Part shown: one piece after another, positions 28,113-38,560 of the stretch
Position numbering within the stretch: position 1 is the first letter of the stretch
How the letters are laid out: every line of letters starts with the position of its first letter
DNA from: M55B127 sp034521955
Lineage (GTDB): Bacteria > Bacillota > Halanaerobiia > Halanaerobiales > M55B127
Reading direction: 5' to 3'
Assembly (NCBI GenBank): GCA_034521955.1
Contig: JAXHLT010000004.1
Coordinates: forward strand, 1 to 64,000
Length of the DNA: 64,000 nucleotides
Translations under genes and position numbers: made by a program
Notes under the pieces: model-generated
The model's database searches: none
What the model was told of the DNA's origin: nothing
Seen by the model: the letters and a program-made list of their open reading frames with translations, nothing else

Positions 28113-29274
28113 ATGGAAAAGAAAATCATCATCTATTTAACAGTAGTGTTACTTGTCTTGGTTTCTTTTTCAAGTTTTGCAGCAATAGAAGTCGGTCAAG
28201 TTCCACAAGATGTTGATGATGAATATGTATTAAACCCAGAAAATTTAAGAGTAAGTGAATGGGTTACAGACTTAGAAATTCCCTGGCAGCTAGTTTTTTT
28301 ACCAGAATCTAAAAGAGCTTTAGTCACTGAAAGAAAGGGGTTTGTCAGATTAATTGAAGATGGAAAACTACAGTCAGAACCATATTTTGAACCTGATCTG
28401 TTTGCTCCAGGTGAAGGTGGACTGATGGGAATGGCCCATCATCCAGAGTTTCCTAAAAAACCATATATCTATATCATGTATACCTATCAGGGACAAAACG
28501 GAATGGTCTATAATAAAGTTACTAGAATAACCGATAATGGAAAGAATGGTAGTAATGAAGAGATAATAATAGCTCAAATTCCCGGAGGAAGGGTCCATGA
28601 TGGAGGACGAATAGACATTTGGACCAGATGATAAACTATATATATCTACAGGAGATACCTGGAACAGAAGTATTGCTCAAAAGATGGATAATTTAGGTGG
28701 AAAGATCTTAAGAGTTAATCCTGATGGAAGTATTCCTTCAGATAATCCTTATGAAAATTCATATATATACAGCTTAGGCCATAGAAATCCTCAAGGATTA
28801 GACTGGCATCCTGAAACAAAACAGCTTTTTATCAGTGAACACGGTCCATCCGGTGAAGAAGGACTTAGAGGCAGAGACAGGATAATGGTAATTAAACCAG
28901 GTGGTAATTATGGTTGGCCGAATAGTATTGGTTACTTTGAAGATAATGAATATGAAAACCCACTTATTATGTGGGAAGGGGCTACTCCACCTTCTGGAAT
29001 TGCTTTTTACAACAACGATCTATATGTTGCAACATTAGGTAGTCAGTCTTTAATACGTATCAAATTAGAACATATAAGTAATTATAATTATAAAGTTGAA
29101 CAAATTGAAAGACTATTTGCCAAAGGCAGTTATGATGGTAAATATGGTAGGTTAAGAGATATTATCGTAGGTCCTGATAATAATCTGTATTTACTTACCA
29201 GTAATCTTGATGGTAGAGGAAATCCTCAACCTGGAGATGACAAAATACTAAAATTAGAAATCAATGTAGAATAA
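28113..29274 (+). pseudogene. PQQ-type glucose/sorbosone dehydrogenase, one frameshift
   Basis: ATG 28113 opens an exported protein: a signal peptide (KIIIYLTVVLLVLVSFSSFAA), then the six-bladed propeller motifs of aldose sugar dehydrogenases of the YliI/Asd type. These are LEIPWQLVFLPESKRALVTE, EGGLMGMAHHPEF, VHDGGRI, GGKILRVNPDGSIP, YSLGHRNPQGLDWHP and GGNYGWP. The enzyme family oxidises sugars at the anomeric carbon with PQQ. One extra A near 28617 breaks the frame after VHDGGRID. Without it, FGPDDKLYISTGDTWNR continues to TAA 29274, giving about 386 residues. It may be a very recent pseudogene or a sequencing indel. PQQ synthesis genes are not in the window. Confidence 0.8.
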
Positions 29275-29294
29275 CATGTAGAAAGAAAGATTTT

Positions 29295-30417
29295 ATGTTT
29301 CAAAAGAAAAAGATAGTACTATGTTTAAGCTTTAATTATTATAATTAGTTTTACAGTGACAACTCAAGCTATAAGTAATAATAAAACAATCAAAGAAATG
29401 GATCATTTCATTTATACTTATTATAGAAATAATGAGCCAATAGATGATATTAATAATAAATTAGAGGCTAACTATATAAAGATATTAAACAGATATGGTC
29501 TTAATCTAAACAGAAAGATTAAGATTGTATCTATCCAGTGTTAAGGACTTTCAAAAAGAATACAACCTAACTAACTATTCAGCGGGGATAGTCAGCACTG
29601 ACTGTAAACATTAAAACTATTAAAATAGTGTAACCTGTGAACTACTCGGCAATGAATTACCGAGCTTCATGGTCGCTTGCTTTTATGGGAATTACCCGTA
29701 ATATCAAGCATGTTACCCAATCGGCGTATCCAACGCCACTACTCCTATCTAGCATAAATGCTAGACTCAGAGATACTTTTATTGCCCAAGATAGAAGTGT
29801 AAGCACCTCTATAAATGCTTACTAGAAGATTTAGTGTCTTCTATCTACAACGAACCCCTGAATATTTTACACAGTAGGGGTTTAGCTACTGCAACCTCCA
29901 ATATTCACTTGTGATTTACATCTATATTATAATAAATCCTGGAGCAAATATCGATACTTTAAATTAATATTTGCTAATCTTTATATCTCCATTTGAAAAA
30001 GGGAGGGTTACGGATTATTTCCTAAATCCCGGACCACTTCATACTTATGAAAGTATATTAAAAAGTGCAGTTAATGAGTTTTCCCATATTGTAACTAATA
30101 GTCTCAACAATAATATTTTAATCTGGTTAAATGAAGGTATTTCATTATTTGAAGCTAAACAGATTAATCCTCTTCAAATAAAACAGTTAATCAAAACAGA
30201 TCGAGTACCAATTATTGAAAAACTTGAAAATAATTTCTATAATAATTTCGGTTATACAGTATCCGGTACATTAGTAGAATATATTGTTTCAGACTATGGT
30301 TATGATATATTAGTTAGTTTAATAAAACAACCGAAAAAGTTTCAATCTATATTTGGAGTTAATAAAAAGGAGTTTTCAAATAACTGGAAAAGTTATTTAA
30401 TAAAACAATATGAATAG
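29295..30417 (+). pseudogene. Exported MA-type metallopeptidase, frameshifted and split by a MITE
   Basis: ATG 29295 begins a signal peptide (MFQKKKIVLCLSF), with a shift to ISFTVTTQAISNNKT. The frame at 29356-29544 covers an N-terminal helical part, and a further shift leads into FQKEYNLTNYSAGI. A 385-bp MITE then interrupts it at 29638-30022. The second half, to TAA 30417, has the gluzincin landmarks AVNEFSHIVTN and WLNEGISLF. In active peptidases of clan MA the first motif is HExxH. Here the first His is Asn (a single C-to-A change), so a zinc ligand is lost even in the reconstructed protein. It is dead three times over: frameshifts, insertion, active site. Confidence 0.65.
29638..30022 (-). 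mobile_element. IS605-derived MITE, copy 4 (no tnpA/tnpB)
   Basis: In minus orientation its right end (TGAACTACTCGG, hairpin CTCGG/CCGAG) and about 150 bases of omega-RNA region match the long IS copies. The left end (TTAGGAAATAATCCG on the minus strand, after a TTTA target) is related to theirs. The core is different and highly structured. An outer stem AGATAGAAG/CTTCTATCT (29789-29846) encloses GTAAGC/GCTTAC, with further hairpins at 29853-29882 (AACCCC/GGGGTT) and 29943-29975 (AGCAAATAT/ATATTTGCT). It interrupts the metallopeptidase gene. Confidence 0.8.
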
Positions 30418-30462
30418 TATTGTATTTATTAATGAAATTAAATAAAATTATAATAATATTAA

Positions 30463-30497
30463 AAAGGGAGAACCAATTTAAACTTGGTTCTCCCTTT
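30463..30497. terminator. Bidirectional Rho-independent terminator
   Basis: A perfect 14-bp palindrome (AAAGGGAGAACCAA and its complement, 7-base loop) lies between the convergent peptidase pseudogene and the minus-strand GGDEF gene. It is flanked by A and T runs that suit both strands. Confidence 0.85.
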
Positions 30498-30499
30498 CA

Positions 30500-32257
30500 T
30501 TAGTTTTTCATTAGTTTTTTATTCTTATACATTCTTTGATCAGCTATTTTAAAAACTTCATCTATATCCTGTTCATTACTCTCTTTTACAGCATAGCCAA
30601 AGGCAATGCTTAACTTTTCATTGGCAATTTCAATTTTCTCAATTTCACTTTTTATTCTATCAATTAGATTTTTTGTTTTTTCTTCTCCTGTGTTAGGTAG
30701 CAGAATTACAAACTCATCCCCACCCCAGCGGGCAATAATATCTTCCTGTCTTGAATTTTTCTTAAGTATATCAGCATATGCTTTTAAAAACTTGTCACCT
30801 GTATTATGGCCATAGTTGTCATTAATTTTTTTTAAGTCATTGAAATCACTAATGACAACTGAAATTGGTAGTTTACGTTTCGTATCAAGTCTTTTCATTT
30901 CTTCATTAAAGAAGTTTTTATTATATAAACCTGTAAGTTGATCATGAAAAGATATATAAATAATTTCTTGGGTATTTAAATACCTTGTTATAGCTATACC
31001 AAGATTTTGAGTAATTTTATTTAAAAGGTCAACAATCTTATTATTAAATGCATCATTTTGATAAGAGGTAATTGCTAAAACACCATAAATATTATTTTCA
31101 TAACAGATTGGTAAGGCTATAAGAGAATTGTGTAAGTTATGGTCTTTTTTATAAAAAATATTAGAAATCGAATATGGATTACTATCTTTTACTATCTTTC
31201 TTTTATCTATTGCTTGAGTTATTGCATTGATATCTTTATTAATATTTAATTTTTTCTTTTCAATAAAGTCATTTGATATACCAACACCTGATTTAATTTC
31301 AATATTTCCCTTATCATTATCATATTTCCCAATAAATGCCATCTGATAGTCTTCTTTTTTAATCAGATCATTAACAATTTTATCAAACAAAATATCCAGT
31401 TCATAGTTGGCATTTATAGTTTCATGAATATTTTTAACAATATTTAAAATTTGATTTAAGTCATTTAATTTTTTATTAGACTGAGTTAACTTATAAAATA
31501 TAGTGTTATAGGGTTCTTTAAGCCCGGTTAAAACTACAGATCTATAAATAAAGTAAAAAGAAAGTAGTCTAGTTATATGTCCAAAAACATTAGAATATAT
31601 ATTTAATTCAGTAGGAAGGATAAAAAACAATTCAGATATAATAAAAAATATTATTGAAGAGATCATATTATTATAATGAAATTTACTGAATAATATTTTA
31701 ATTTTATCAAAGTAGATAATTGAAAACAATAGTATAACTATTACTATGTAATTATTATTAAACACAAACCCAAACATATTAAGGCTAGGTAAATAATCCA
31801 AAAAATTAATATTGAAATGAATTAAAAAAGTAAAAAGACTGATGGAATAGATGCTTAGTCCAATCAGAACTCTATAAACCTTAATTTTTCTACCAACAAA
31901 ATAAAAGGAAATCAAAATAATTAAAGCATGTGTAAATCGTCCACACAGCCATACAGATTCAGAATCTAACCCAGAAATGTAAGGCAAAAACATTAATTCC
32001 TGCCAAGTTAAAGCATGTAATATTTCAAAGATTGCTATATAAGCAAAAGAGAGGCCCAAAAAGATATAGTAACTGTTTGATATTATTTGGTGAGTATTTA
32101 ATATTATTATAAAGATGATAAAACATATAACAATACTATAGATTCCAACAGAAATATGAAACAGTTCTAAACTGTAAACACTTAAAAGAGAAGTAAACAG
32201 TATTAAAAATAAAATATAGATATAATGATTTTTGTCTTTTACTAGAAATTTTTTCAT
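30500..32257 (-). CDS. Membrane GGDEF diguanylate cyclase with MASE-type and GAF domains
   Basis: 585 residues. The first 240 form about eight membrane helices with YIFLGLSFAYIAIFEILHALT and CGRFTHALIILISFYF, as in MASE3-type sensors. A GAF domain follows at about 265-405 (ILNIVKNIHETINANYELD...). GGDEF occupies 415-580 with DQLTGLYNKNFF, an RQED inhibitory site and an intact RWGGDEFVILL near residue 512. It should synthesise c-di-GMP at the membrane in response to an unknown signal, with product inhibition. ATG 32257 follows GGGGGC at five bases. It stands alone, convergent with the pseudogene upstream in plus coordinates. Confidence 0.9.
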   Translation of the reverse strand: MKKFLVKDKNHYIYILFLILFTSLLSVYSLELFHISVGIYSIVICFIIFIIILNTHQIISNSYYIFLGLSFAYIAIFEILHALTWQELMFLPYISGLDSESVWLCGRFTHALIILISFYFVGRKIKVYRVLIGLSIYSISLFTFLIHFNINFLDYLPSLNMFGFVFNNNYIVIVILLFSIIYFDKIKILFSKFHYNNMISSIIFFIISELFFILPTELNIYSNVFGHITRLLSFYFIYRSVVLTGLKEPYNTIFYKLTQSNKKLNDLNQILNIVKNIHETINANYELDILFDKIVNDLIKKEDYQMAFIGKYDNDKGNIEIKSGVGISNDFIEKKKLNINKDINAITQAIDKRKIVKDSNPYSISNIFYKKDHNLHNSLIALPICYENNIYGVLAITSYQNDAFNNKIVDLLNKITQNLGIAITRYLNTQEIIYISFHDQLTGLYNKNFFNEEMKRLDTKRKLPISVVISDFNDLKKINDNYGHNTGDKFLKAYADILKKNSRQEDIIARWGGDEFVILLPNTGEEKTKNLIDRIKSEIEKIEIANEKLSIAFGYAVKESNEQDIDEVFKIADQRMYKNKKLMKN

Positions 32258-32895
32258 TTACAGCCCCCGTAATAGATAATTCTATATATATTAATTTTAT
32301 CCTTGTTTGAAAAATAATATATAAAACAGTAAAAAAAATTGTATTTCATTAGATTTTAAAGTATTTTGGTGAATAACAATAAATAGCAGAGTTAATCACT
32401 AATAATAGACTGTATAATAACTTAATATATTCTCTTATGTTTCGAATATATAAACAGTTGTAAAACTAGCTATTTTCCCATATTATTTTTTAATATTTAA
32501 AACCAAATAACAAATAAAAAAGGAGAGATAATTTATGTCGATTTTTCAACCAGTTACAATAATATTTTTTATTCTTTTAGTGAATAATCCAGATCTATAA
32601 GAACCTATCCTATTTATTCAAATGGGTGATGAATATGCTCGGTTTGATTTTATCATACCATATGTAACAGCAACGTCTATATAGTTAAAATGGCTAAAGG
32701 AATTACTGGGCGATTGCTTTTAAAAGAGTTTGATAGATTTAAAACAACAACTATATGAAGGCCACTTGTAGGAACAAATTTTACTATGATTGAAACCGTT
32801 GGCAATATCTATAAAGAGTCTGTCAAACAGTATATCGAAAATCAAAAAGACAATTAATCTTTTTAAATTGCTATAAGAATGGAGGTGTAAGATCG

Positions 32896-34208
32896 ATGAA
32901 ACTAGCTGAAAATTTTATCTTCAAGCCAAACAAAACGCAACAGATTATACTTGGCTGTCTAGGATATGCAAGTGCAAGATTATATAATGTCGGCAATTAT
33001 GAACGAAGAAATTACTCTAAAGACAGTGATAAAGATTTTCCTGACTAGGTATAACCAAAAGAAAGAGCTAAAAGATTAATTTTTGGTATAAAAATCTACC
33101 ATCACAGACAGCCCAAGAGACTGTAAAGATTCCTATCAGACAATTGGAAATCCGATTTTAAATCTCTCAAAGACTATAAATCTAATCCAGTAAACTAAAT
33201 ATACAGGCAAACCTAAACCACCATCATATAAGCCTAGAAGACAATAAATTCAATCTCCGGTTTCTAACGACGGAATTAAGGTTATCGATAATAAATTAAG
33301 ATTATCGAGCTCTAAATGACTAAAGGATCTATTGAAAGATGAATACTCTATCAACCAGAAAATGCTTATGGATAAAAGTGCCTAAAGAGCTTTTATCTGA
33401 TGATAGAGAGCAGATTTTAAATAATACTACTAGATGTAGAGTTTAAACCTTTAGCCAATGACAATTATAAACTTATCCTAACTTATAAAGTCGATACACC
33501 ACAAATTAAACCCGATAACGGCAATTATCTGTCGATTGATCTAGGAATTAATAACCTTGCAGATGTTATTACGAACAAAACCAAAAAGAGTTTTATTCTA
33601 GATGGCGGTCAATATTTAAGTATCAGTCGGTATTGTTAATAAGAAGATAAAACACTTTCAATCTATCTTAAACTCACAAGGCAAGAAAACTTCTAAACGA
33701 TTAAAACAACTATACCAAAAACGAGATAGACAGATTAGACATCTAATTCATTCTGCTACTAAAAGATAGTTGATTATTGTATCGACGATAACATTAATAG
33801 AGTTATAGTCGGCAATATCAAAGGTATCAGAGGCGATAACAATATCGGCAAGGTAAACAACCAAAAGCTACATCAACTTCCTTATGAAGAAATATACCAC
33901 CAATTAGAGTATAAGCTCAAATTAAAAGGTATCAATTTAATCAAAAAGAATGAAGACTATACTAGCCAATGTAGTCCTTATACCAAAAAGGTCACTAAAA
34001 AATATGCCCAAGGTTCTAACCGTAAAAACGAGGTTTATATGTAACCGAAGAATCAAAGCCTTGATGAAGACTGATACTGTAGGTGCTTTCAATATTTTAA
34101 GAAAGTATCTATACCAAAGACGCAAAGGTCCTGATATTGACCTCAAAGTTGAAGGTTTAAAGAATCTAATCAAATACTCATGGAACAGCCACCAATCTGT
34201 AAGCTTAA
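32896..34208 (+). pseudogene. tnpB: TnpB relic, copy 3
   Basis: Begins like the intact copy (MKLAENFIFKPNKTQQIIL) at ATG 32896 but reaches a stop within about 50 codons (CTGACTAGG for CTGACTGG near 33045). Many further shifts follow, including 33125, 33195, 33435 and 33770. The C-terminal portion near 33950-34200 is still recognisable. It encodes no functional nuclease. Confidence 0.85.
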
Positions 34209-34366
34209 ACTTTTTAATTAAAGTATCTCCGAGTCTGTAACAAGATAGGAGTAGTGGATACAGACTATCCGAATAGGTAACTTGATCGATACTGCGGTGA
34301 AATTCATCTTGTGTCCGATAAGATCAAGCGACTATGAAGCTCGGTATTTTAATGCCGAGTAGTTCA
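34209..34366 (+). ncRNA. Candidate omega RNA / right end of IS copy 3
   Basis: Same conserved region as in copies 1 and 2 with a few substitutions. Whether it is transcribed is unknown. Confidence 0.4.
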
Positions 34367-34528
34367 CTGTAAAATAATGATTTTGATTATATCAATGTAA
34401 ATAAAATGCATATAGTAATCATAAACTAAAGATATTAATTAAATATATATTCATTTTAATTTTATTGAATATATTTAAATAATTAATATAAAATAATATC
34501 TAATAAACTAATAGGAGGAAACTAAATA

Positions 34529-36500
34529 ATGAATTTTTTTAAAAGTTTTAAAGTAAAATTAGTATTAATTTTAGTAGTGTTAATGGCGATACCATTAATT
34601 GTTTATGGCGTGATAACTTTAAATAAGGATAGGGATATGATAACAGAAAACACCTATAATAAAAATTTTGCATTTGCAGATGGTCTAGCAGCAGAGGTAA
34701 ATAAAATCCTTATCAACAGTGAAAATATGTTAAAAGTTGCTGCTGGTGCTCAAAGTTTAAAGGATATGGATGTTCAAGCTATGGATAAAGTACTAAACAG
34801 ACTTGTTGAGGCAAGTGAATATATACCAAATGTTTATGTGATGGATAAAGATGGGATGCAGGTATATAAGACAACGGGAGATTTGGGTAGTCGTGCAGAC
34901 CGAGGATACTTTCAGGAAGCAATTAAAGGAAACACATCTTTTTCTGAAGTGTTAATATCAAGAAGTCGTGGAATTCCAATTGTTGTATGTGCTACACCAA
35001 TAGAACAAAATGGTGAAGTTGTTGGAGTTTTAGGAGCAAGTATTGACTTAGCTATTTTAAGTAAACTAGCAGGTCAAGTTAATCCAGGTGAAACAGGTTA
35101 TGGATATATTGTAGATCAACAGGGAAGAGTAATTGCACATCCTGACCAAGAGTTAGTAATGGAAATGGAAGATTTGAATAATCTTGCTCCAGTTGCTAAT
35201 GTAACTAATGGAGAAACAGGAAATGCCCTTTATACATTTGAAGGTGATGAAAAACTTTCTTCATATAAACCAATAAGTAAGACAGGTTGGGGTGCTATTG
35301 TGCAGGTTAACTCTAAAGAAGCATTTAGTGAAATTGATACTACTATCTGGTCTGCAGTAACTATAATAGTTATAACTATTTTAATTGGTTTAGTTGCTGC
35401 CTATTTACTTGGTAACTATATCACTAACCCAATATTAGCAGTTGAAAAACACAGTAGGGAAATTGCAGATGGAAATTTAACAGAAGATATTGCCGAAAAA
35501 TATACTGAAAGAGAAGATGAAATCGGTTCATTAGCACAATCTGTAAACAAAATGTCTAATAAATTGAAAAAGATGATTATGGATATTGATGATATTGCAA
35601 CAGATTTATCTTCATCAGGTCAAGAACTTTCTGCATCAAGTGAAGAGATTGCTGCATCTGCTGAAGAGGTTGGTTCAGCTATGGAACAGGTTGCTTCAGG
35701 TGCAGAAGAACAGACTGCACAGATTGAAGAAACGAGTGCCAGTGTTCAAAAGTTAAGTGAACAGATTGAAGATGTAGAAGATATGTCTGATGATATGGAT
35801 AAACAGGCTGATACTGTAATGAACAGTATTGATCAAGGTAATAAGTCAGTTAATGATTCAATCAATCAAGTTGAAGAAGTAAAAACACAGTCTAATCAAG
35901 TATCACAAAAGATAAATGAGCTTGGTAAACTTTCAGAAGAAATTGGTAATATTGTAGAATTAATTAATGATATATCAGCTCAAACCAATCTACTTAGCTT
36001 TAAATGCAGCGATTGAGGCAGCAAGAGCTGGAGAAGCAGGCAGAGGATTTAGTGTAGTAGCAGATGAGATAAGAGAACTTGCAGAAGAGTCTTCACAAGC
36101 AACTGAACAGATTGCAGGGCTTATCAGTGACATTCAAAATGGAGTAAAAAATACTGTATCACAGATGGAAAAAGCTGAAGATGCAGTTGATAACAGTGTT
36201 GAAGCAATTGAAACTACAAACAGTTCTTTTGAGAAAATAGAAGATGCTTCAGATATGTTAAAAGAACTTATTGAAAGAATTGCTAATGCAACAGACAAAA
36301 TAGCTGAAAATAGTGATAAAGTTGAATTATCAATTAATGAAATTTCTGAAGTTAGTGAACAAGCTTCCAGTAATGCTGAAGAGGTTGCAGCATCAAGTGA
36401 AGAACAAAGTGCTTCAACTGAAGAAATTGTAAGTGCTTCTGAAAGATTAGCTGAGATGGCTGAAAGACTAACTAAAGAAGTAAATGAATTTGATATTTAA
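34529..36500 (+). pseudogene. Methyl-accepting chemotaxis protein with Cache sensor, one frameshift
   Basis: ATG 34529 follows AGGAGGAA. A membrane helix comes first (LVLILVVLMAIPLIVYGVI). A double-Cache extracellular sensor follows at about residues 40-275 (VYVMDKDGMQVYKT, DRGYFQEAIKG, GYGYIVDQQGRVIAHPD). A second helix, HAMP, and an MCP signalling domain complete it. The frame breaks at 35994, where CTTAGCTTTAAAT has one base more than the CTTGCTTTAAAT of the sister genes. The sense then resumes as LALNAAIEAARAGEAGRGF up to EFDI and TAA 36500. It heads the cheA-W-W-Y-B-R cluster, so it is likely the cognate receptor. The break falls in the invariant tip that contacts CheA and CheW, so the product as given would not signal. 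Confidence 0.85.
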
Positions 36501-36563
36501 TCAAAAATATAAAGCAAAACAAAGATAAATAATAAATAAGTGAGTAATTAAGGAGGATCAAAA

Positions 36564-38540
36564 TTGAGCGATAATAATGAATATCTAGAGATGTTTTTTG
36601 CAGAATCAGAAGAATATATAATGATATTAAATGACAATATATTAGAGTTAGAAAATGATCCAGAGAATATGGATGTCCTAAACGCTATGTTTAGGGCAGC
36701 CCATTCTCTTAAAGGAATGGCAGCAACGATGAGGTTTGATCATCTAACTGAACTAACCCATAAGATGGAAAACATGATGGATAAAATCAGAAACCATGAA
36801 ATGAGTGTTAACACCGAAATAATCGACCTATTATTTGCAGGTATTGATTATGTAGAAGAAATGGTAAGAAAGATCAAAGAAGATGGGAATGATAAGATAG
36901 ATATTAGTGATTATCTGGATAAATTAGAAAAAAGGATTAATGAAGGTAATCAATCTATTGAAAAAGTTAGTGAAGTAATTGATGAAGATGATAGTAATTT
37001 TCTATCAATTACAGAAGATGATTCCTATACAATTCAAGAAAACAAAAAGGAATTAGATGCGGTCTATTCTGTAAATGTAGAGTTATCAAAAGAAACCCAG
37101 TTTAAACAGGTCCGTGCTTCTATGATCTTTAAAAAGGCATCAGAGCTGGGATATATCTTTAAATCAGTTCCTAAAAAAGAAAATGTAGAAGATGCAAATA
37201 TAGATGATGATTTAGTTAAGATGATTTTGATTTCAAGTCAAGATCCAGATAACAGTATTGAAAATGAATTTGAAAAAATTACCGATATTGAAAATGTAGA
37301 ACTTAAAAAACTAGAACTAAAGATTAATGATAAAAAAGATGAAAAGAAAACCAAAAAGACAAAAACCAAAAGCACTTCCTCAAAGTTTGAAGTATCTTCC
37401 TCAGTAAGGGTTGATATTGGTAAACTTGATAAATTAATGAATATGATTGGTGAACTACTAATAAATAAAACGAGATTAGAAGCATTAGATATTAAGTCAG
37501 ATGGTTTTAAAGATGTACTTCCTCAACTTGATCGAGTAACAATGGAACTACATCATACAGTAATGCAGATTAGAATGGAACCAATCGGTGTAATGTTTAA
37601 TCGTTTTCCAAGAATGATAAGAGATTTATCTAAAAGCAGTAATAAAGAGATTGATTTTGTAATGGAAGGAAAACAGACTGAACTTGATAGATCAATTATT
37701 GATGAATTAGGTGATCCACTAACACATCTTCTAAGAAATGCAGTAGATCATGGAGTTGAAAAACCAGAAGAACGTGTTAAAAATGGTAAAGATAAAACAG
37801 GGACAGTAAGTTTAAGAGCCTATCAAAAGGGTAGTGAAATCATCATAGAGGTTGAAGATGATGGTGGAGGAATCAATGTAGAAAAAGTTGTTGAAAAGGC
37901 TAAAGAAAAAGAAGTAATAACACAAAAAGATATTGAAGAAATGGATCGTGATAAAAAACTGCAGCTTATCTTTGAGCCGGGCTTAAGTACAAATGAAAAA
38001 GTTTCTAATGTATCAGGCCGTGGTGTCGGTATGGATGTAGTTAAAAAGACCATTGAAGGGCTTGATGGTGAAATATATATTAGGTCTGAAGAGAACAAAG
38101 GAACTAAGTTTGTAATCTCACTTCCTTTAACTTTAGCAATCCAAGATGCTTTAATGGTTAAAATAGATGGTGAAATATTTGCTATACCATTAAGTGCAAT
38201 CAGTGAGACCTTAATGATTAAATCTGATGAAATAAAACAGGTTAAAGGATATGATGTAATAGTTCTTAGAGATAAGACTATACCACTAATTGATAGTAGA
38301 GAAAGTTTAAACATTGAAATTGAAGATACATCATATAAAGAAAAAGATGAAATGCCGGTTGTAATCGTCAAGTCAGGTGGTAAAGAAATTGGACTAATAG
38401 TTGAAGAACTACTCTACCAACAAGAGATTGTTATTAAATCATTAGGTGATTATCTTGATAATGTAAAAAATATTAGTGGAGCTACAATTATCGGTGATGG
38501 AGAAGTTGCCTTAATATTAGATGTACGTGATATTGCATAA
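36564..38540 (+). CDS. cheA: Chemotaxis histidine kinase CheA
   Basis: 658 residues, all five domains present. P1 carries phospho-acceptor His47 in FRAAHSLKGMA. A P2-like response-regulator docking region lies at about 165-255. P3 dimerisation is at about 275-340 (VDIGKLDKLMNMIGELLINKTRLE). The P4 ATPase has NAVDHGVE, VEDDGGGI and VSGRGVGMDVV, and P5 is CheW-like, from about 525. It phosphorylates CheY and CheB in response to receptor state. The start is TTG 36564, seven bases after AGGAGG. It is the first intact gene of the chemotaxis operon and is followed 20 bases later by cheW. Confidence 0.97.
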   Translation: MSDNNEYLEMFFAESEEYIMILNDNILELENDPENMDVLNAMFRAAHSLKGMAATMRFDHLTELTHKMENMMDKIRNHEMSVNTEIIDLLFAGIDYVEEMVRKIKEDGNDKIDISDYLDKLEKRINEGNQSIEKVSEVIDEDDSNFLSITEDDSYTIQENKKELDAVYSVNVELSKETQFKQVRASMIFKKASELGYIFKSVPKKENVEDANIDDDLVKMILISSQDPDNSIENEFEKITDIENVELKKLELKINDKKDEKKTKKTKTKSTSSKFEVSSSVRVDIGKLDKLMNMIGELLINKTRLEALDIKSDGFKDVLPQLDRVTMELHHTVMQIRMEPIGVMFNRFPRMIRDLSKSSNKEIDFVMEGKQTELDRSIIDELGDPLTHLLRNAVDHGVEKPEERVKNGKDKTGTVSLRAYQKGSEIIIEVEDDGGGINVEKVVEKAKEKEVITQKDIEEMDRDKKLQLIFEPGLSTNEKVSNVSGRGVGMDVVKKTIEGLDGEIYIRSEENKGTKFVISLPLTLAIQDALMVKIDGEIFAIPLSAISETLMIKSDEIKQVKGYDVIVLRDKTIPLIDSRESLNIEIEDTSYKEKDEMPVVIVKSGGKEIGLIVEELLYQQEIVIKSLGDYLDNVKNISGATIIGDGEVALILDVRDIA

Positions 38541-38560
38541 AGGAAGGTGAGTTTTTAAAG

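Larger units (their letters stand above)
32580..34366 (+). mobile_element. IS605-type element, copy 3 (degraded)
   Basis: It inserted after TTTA (32576-32579); the right-end hairpin lies at 34340-34361 and the end is GTTCA at 34366. It shares the tnpA deletion of copy 2, and its left end (GTGAATAATCC) partly resembles the MITE left ends. The body differs from copy 2 by many single-base insertions and substitutions. A guide read from its right end would start CTGTAAAATAATG at 34367. Confidence 0.8.
32535..34372 (+). pseudogene. 16-codon hydrophobic peptide gene split by IS copy 3
   Basis: After AAAAAAGGAGAG, ATG 32535 reads MSIFQPVTIIFFILL and runs into the IS at 32580. Joining 32579 to 34367 gives one more Leu and a stop (34370-34372): a 16-residue membrane-type peptide. 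The ribosome binding site is good, but so short a frame may be chance. It could be a type I toxin-like or leader peptide; no antitoxin RNA is evident. Confidence 0.3.

Noticed and set aside
29637..29825. 62-codon frame starting MNYSAMNYRASWS, repeated at 53576-53764
   Set aside because: It is antisense to the omega-RNA region at the right end of the MITEs and is repeated only because the MITE is. No ribosome binding site and no protein-like conservation.
37823..38371. 182-codon minus-strand frame inside cheA
   Set aside because: Antisense of the CheA ATPase region; low-complexity Ser/Ile composition typical of a shadow frame.
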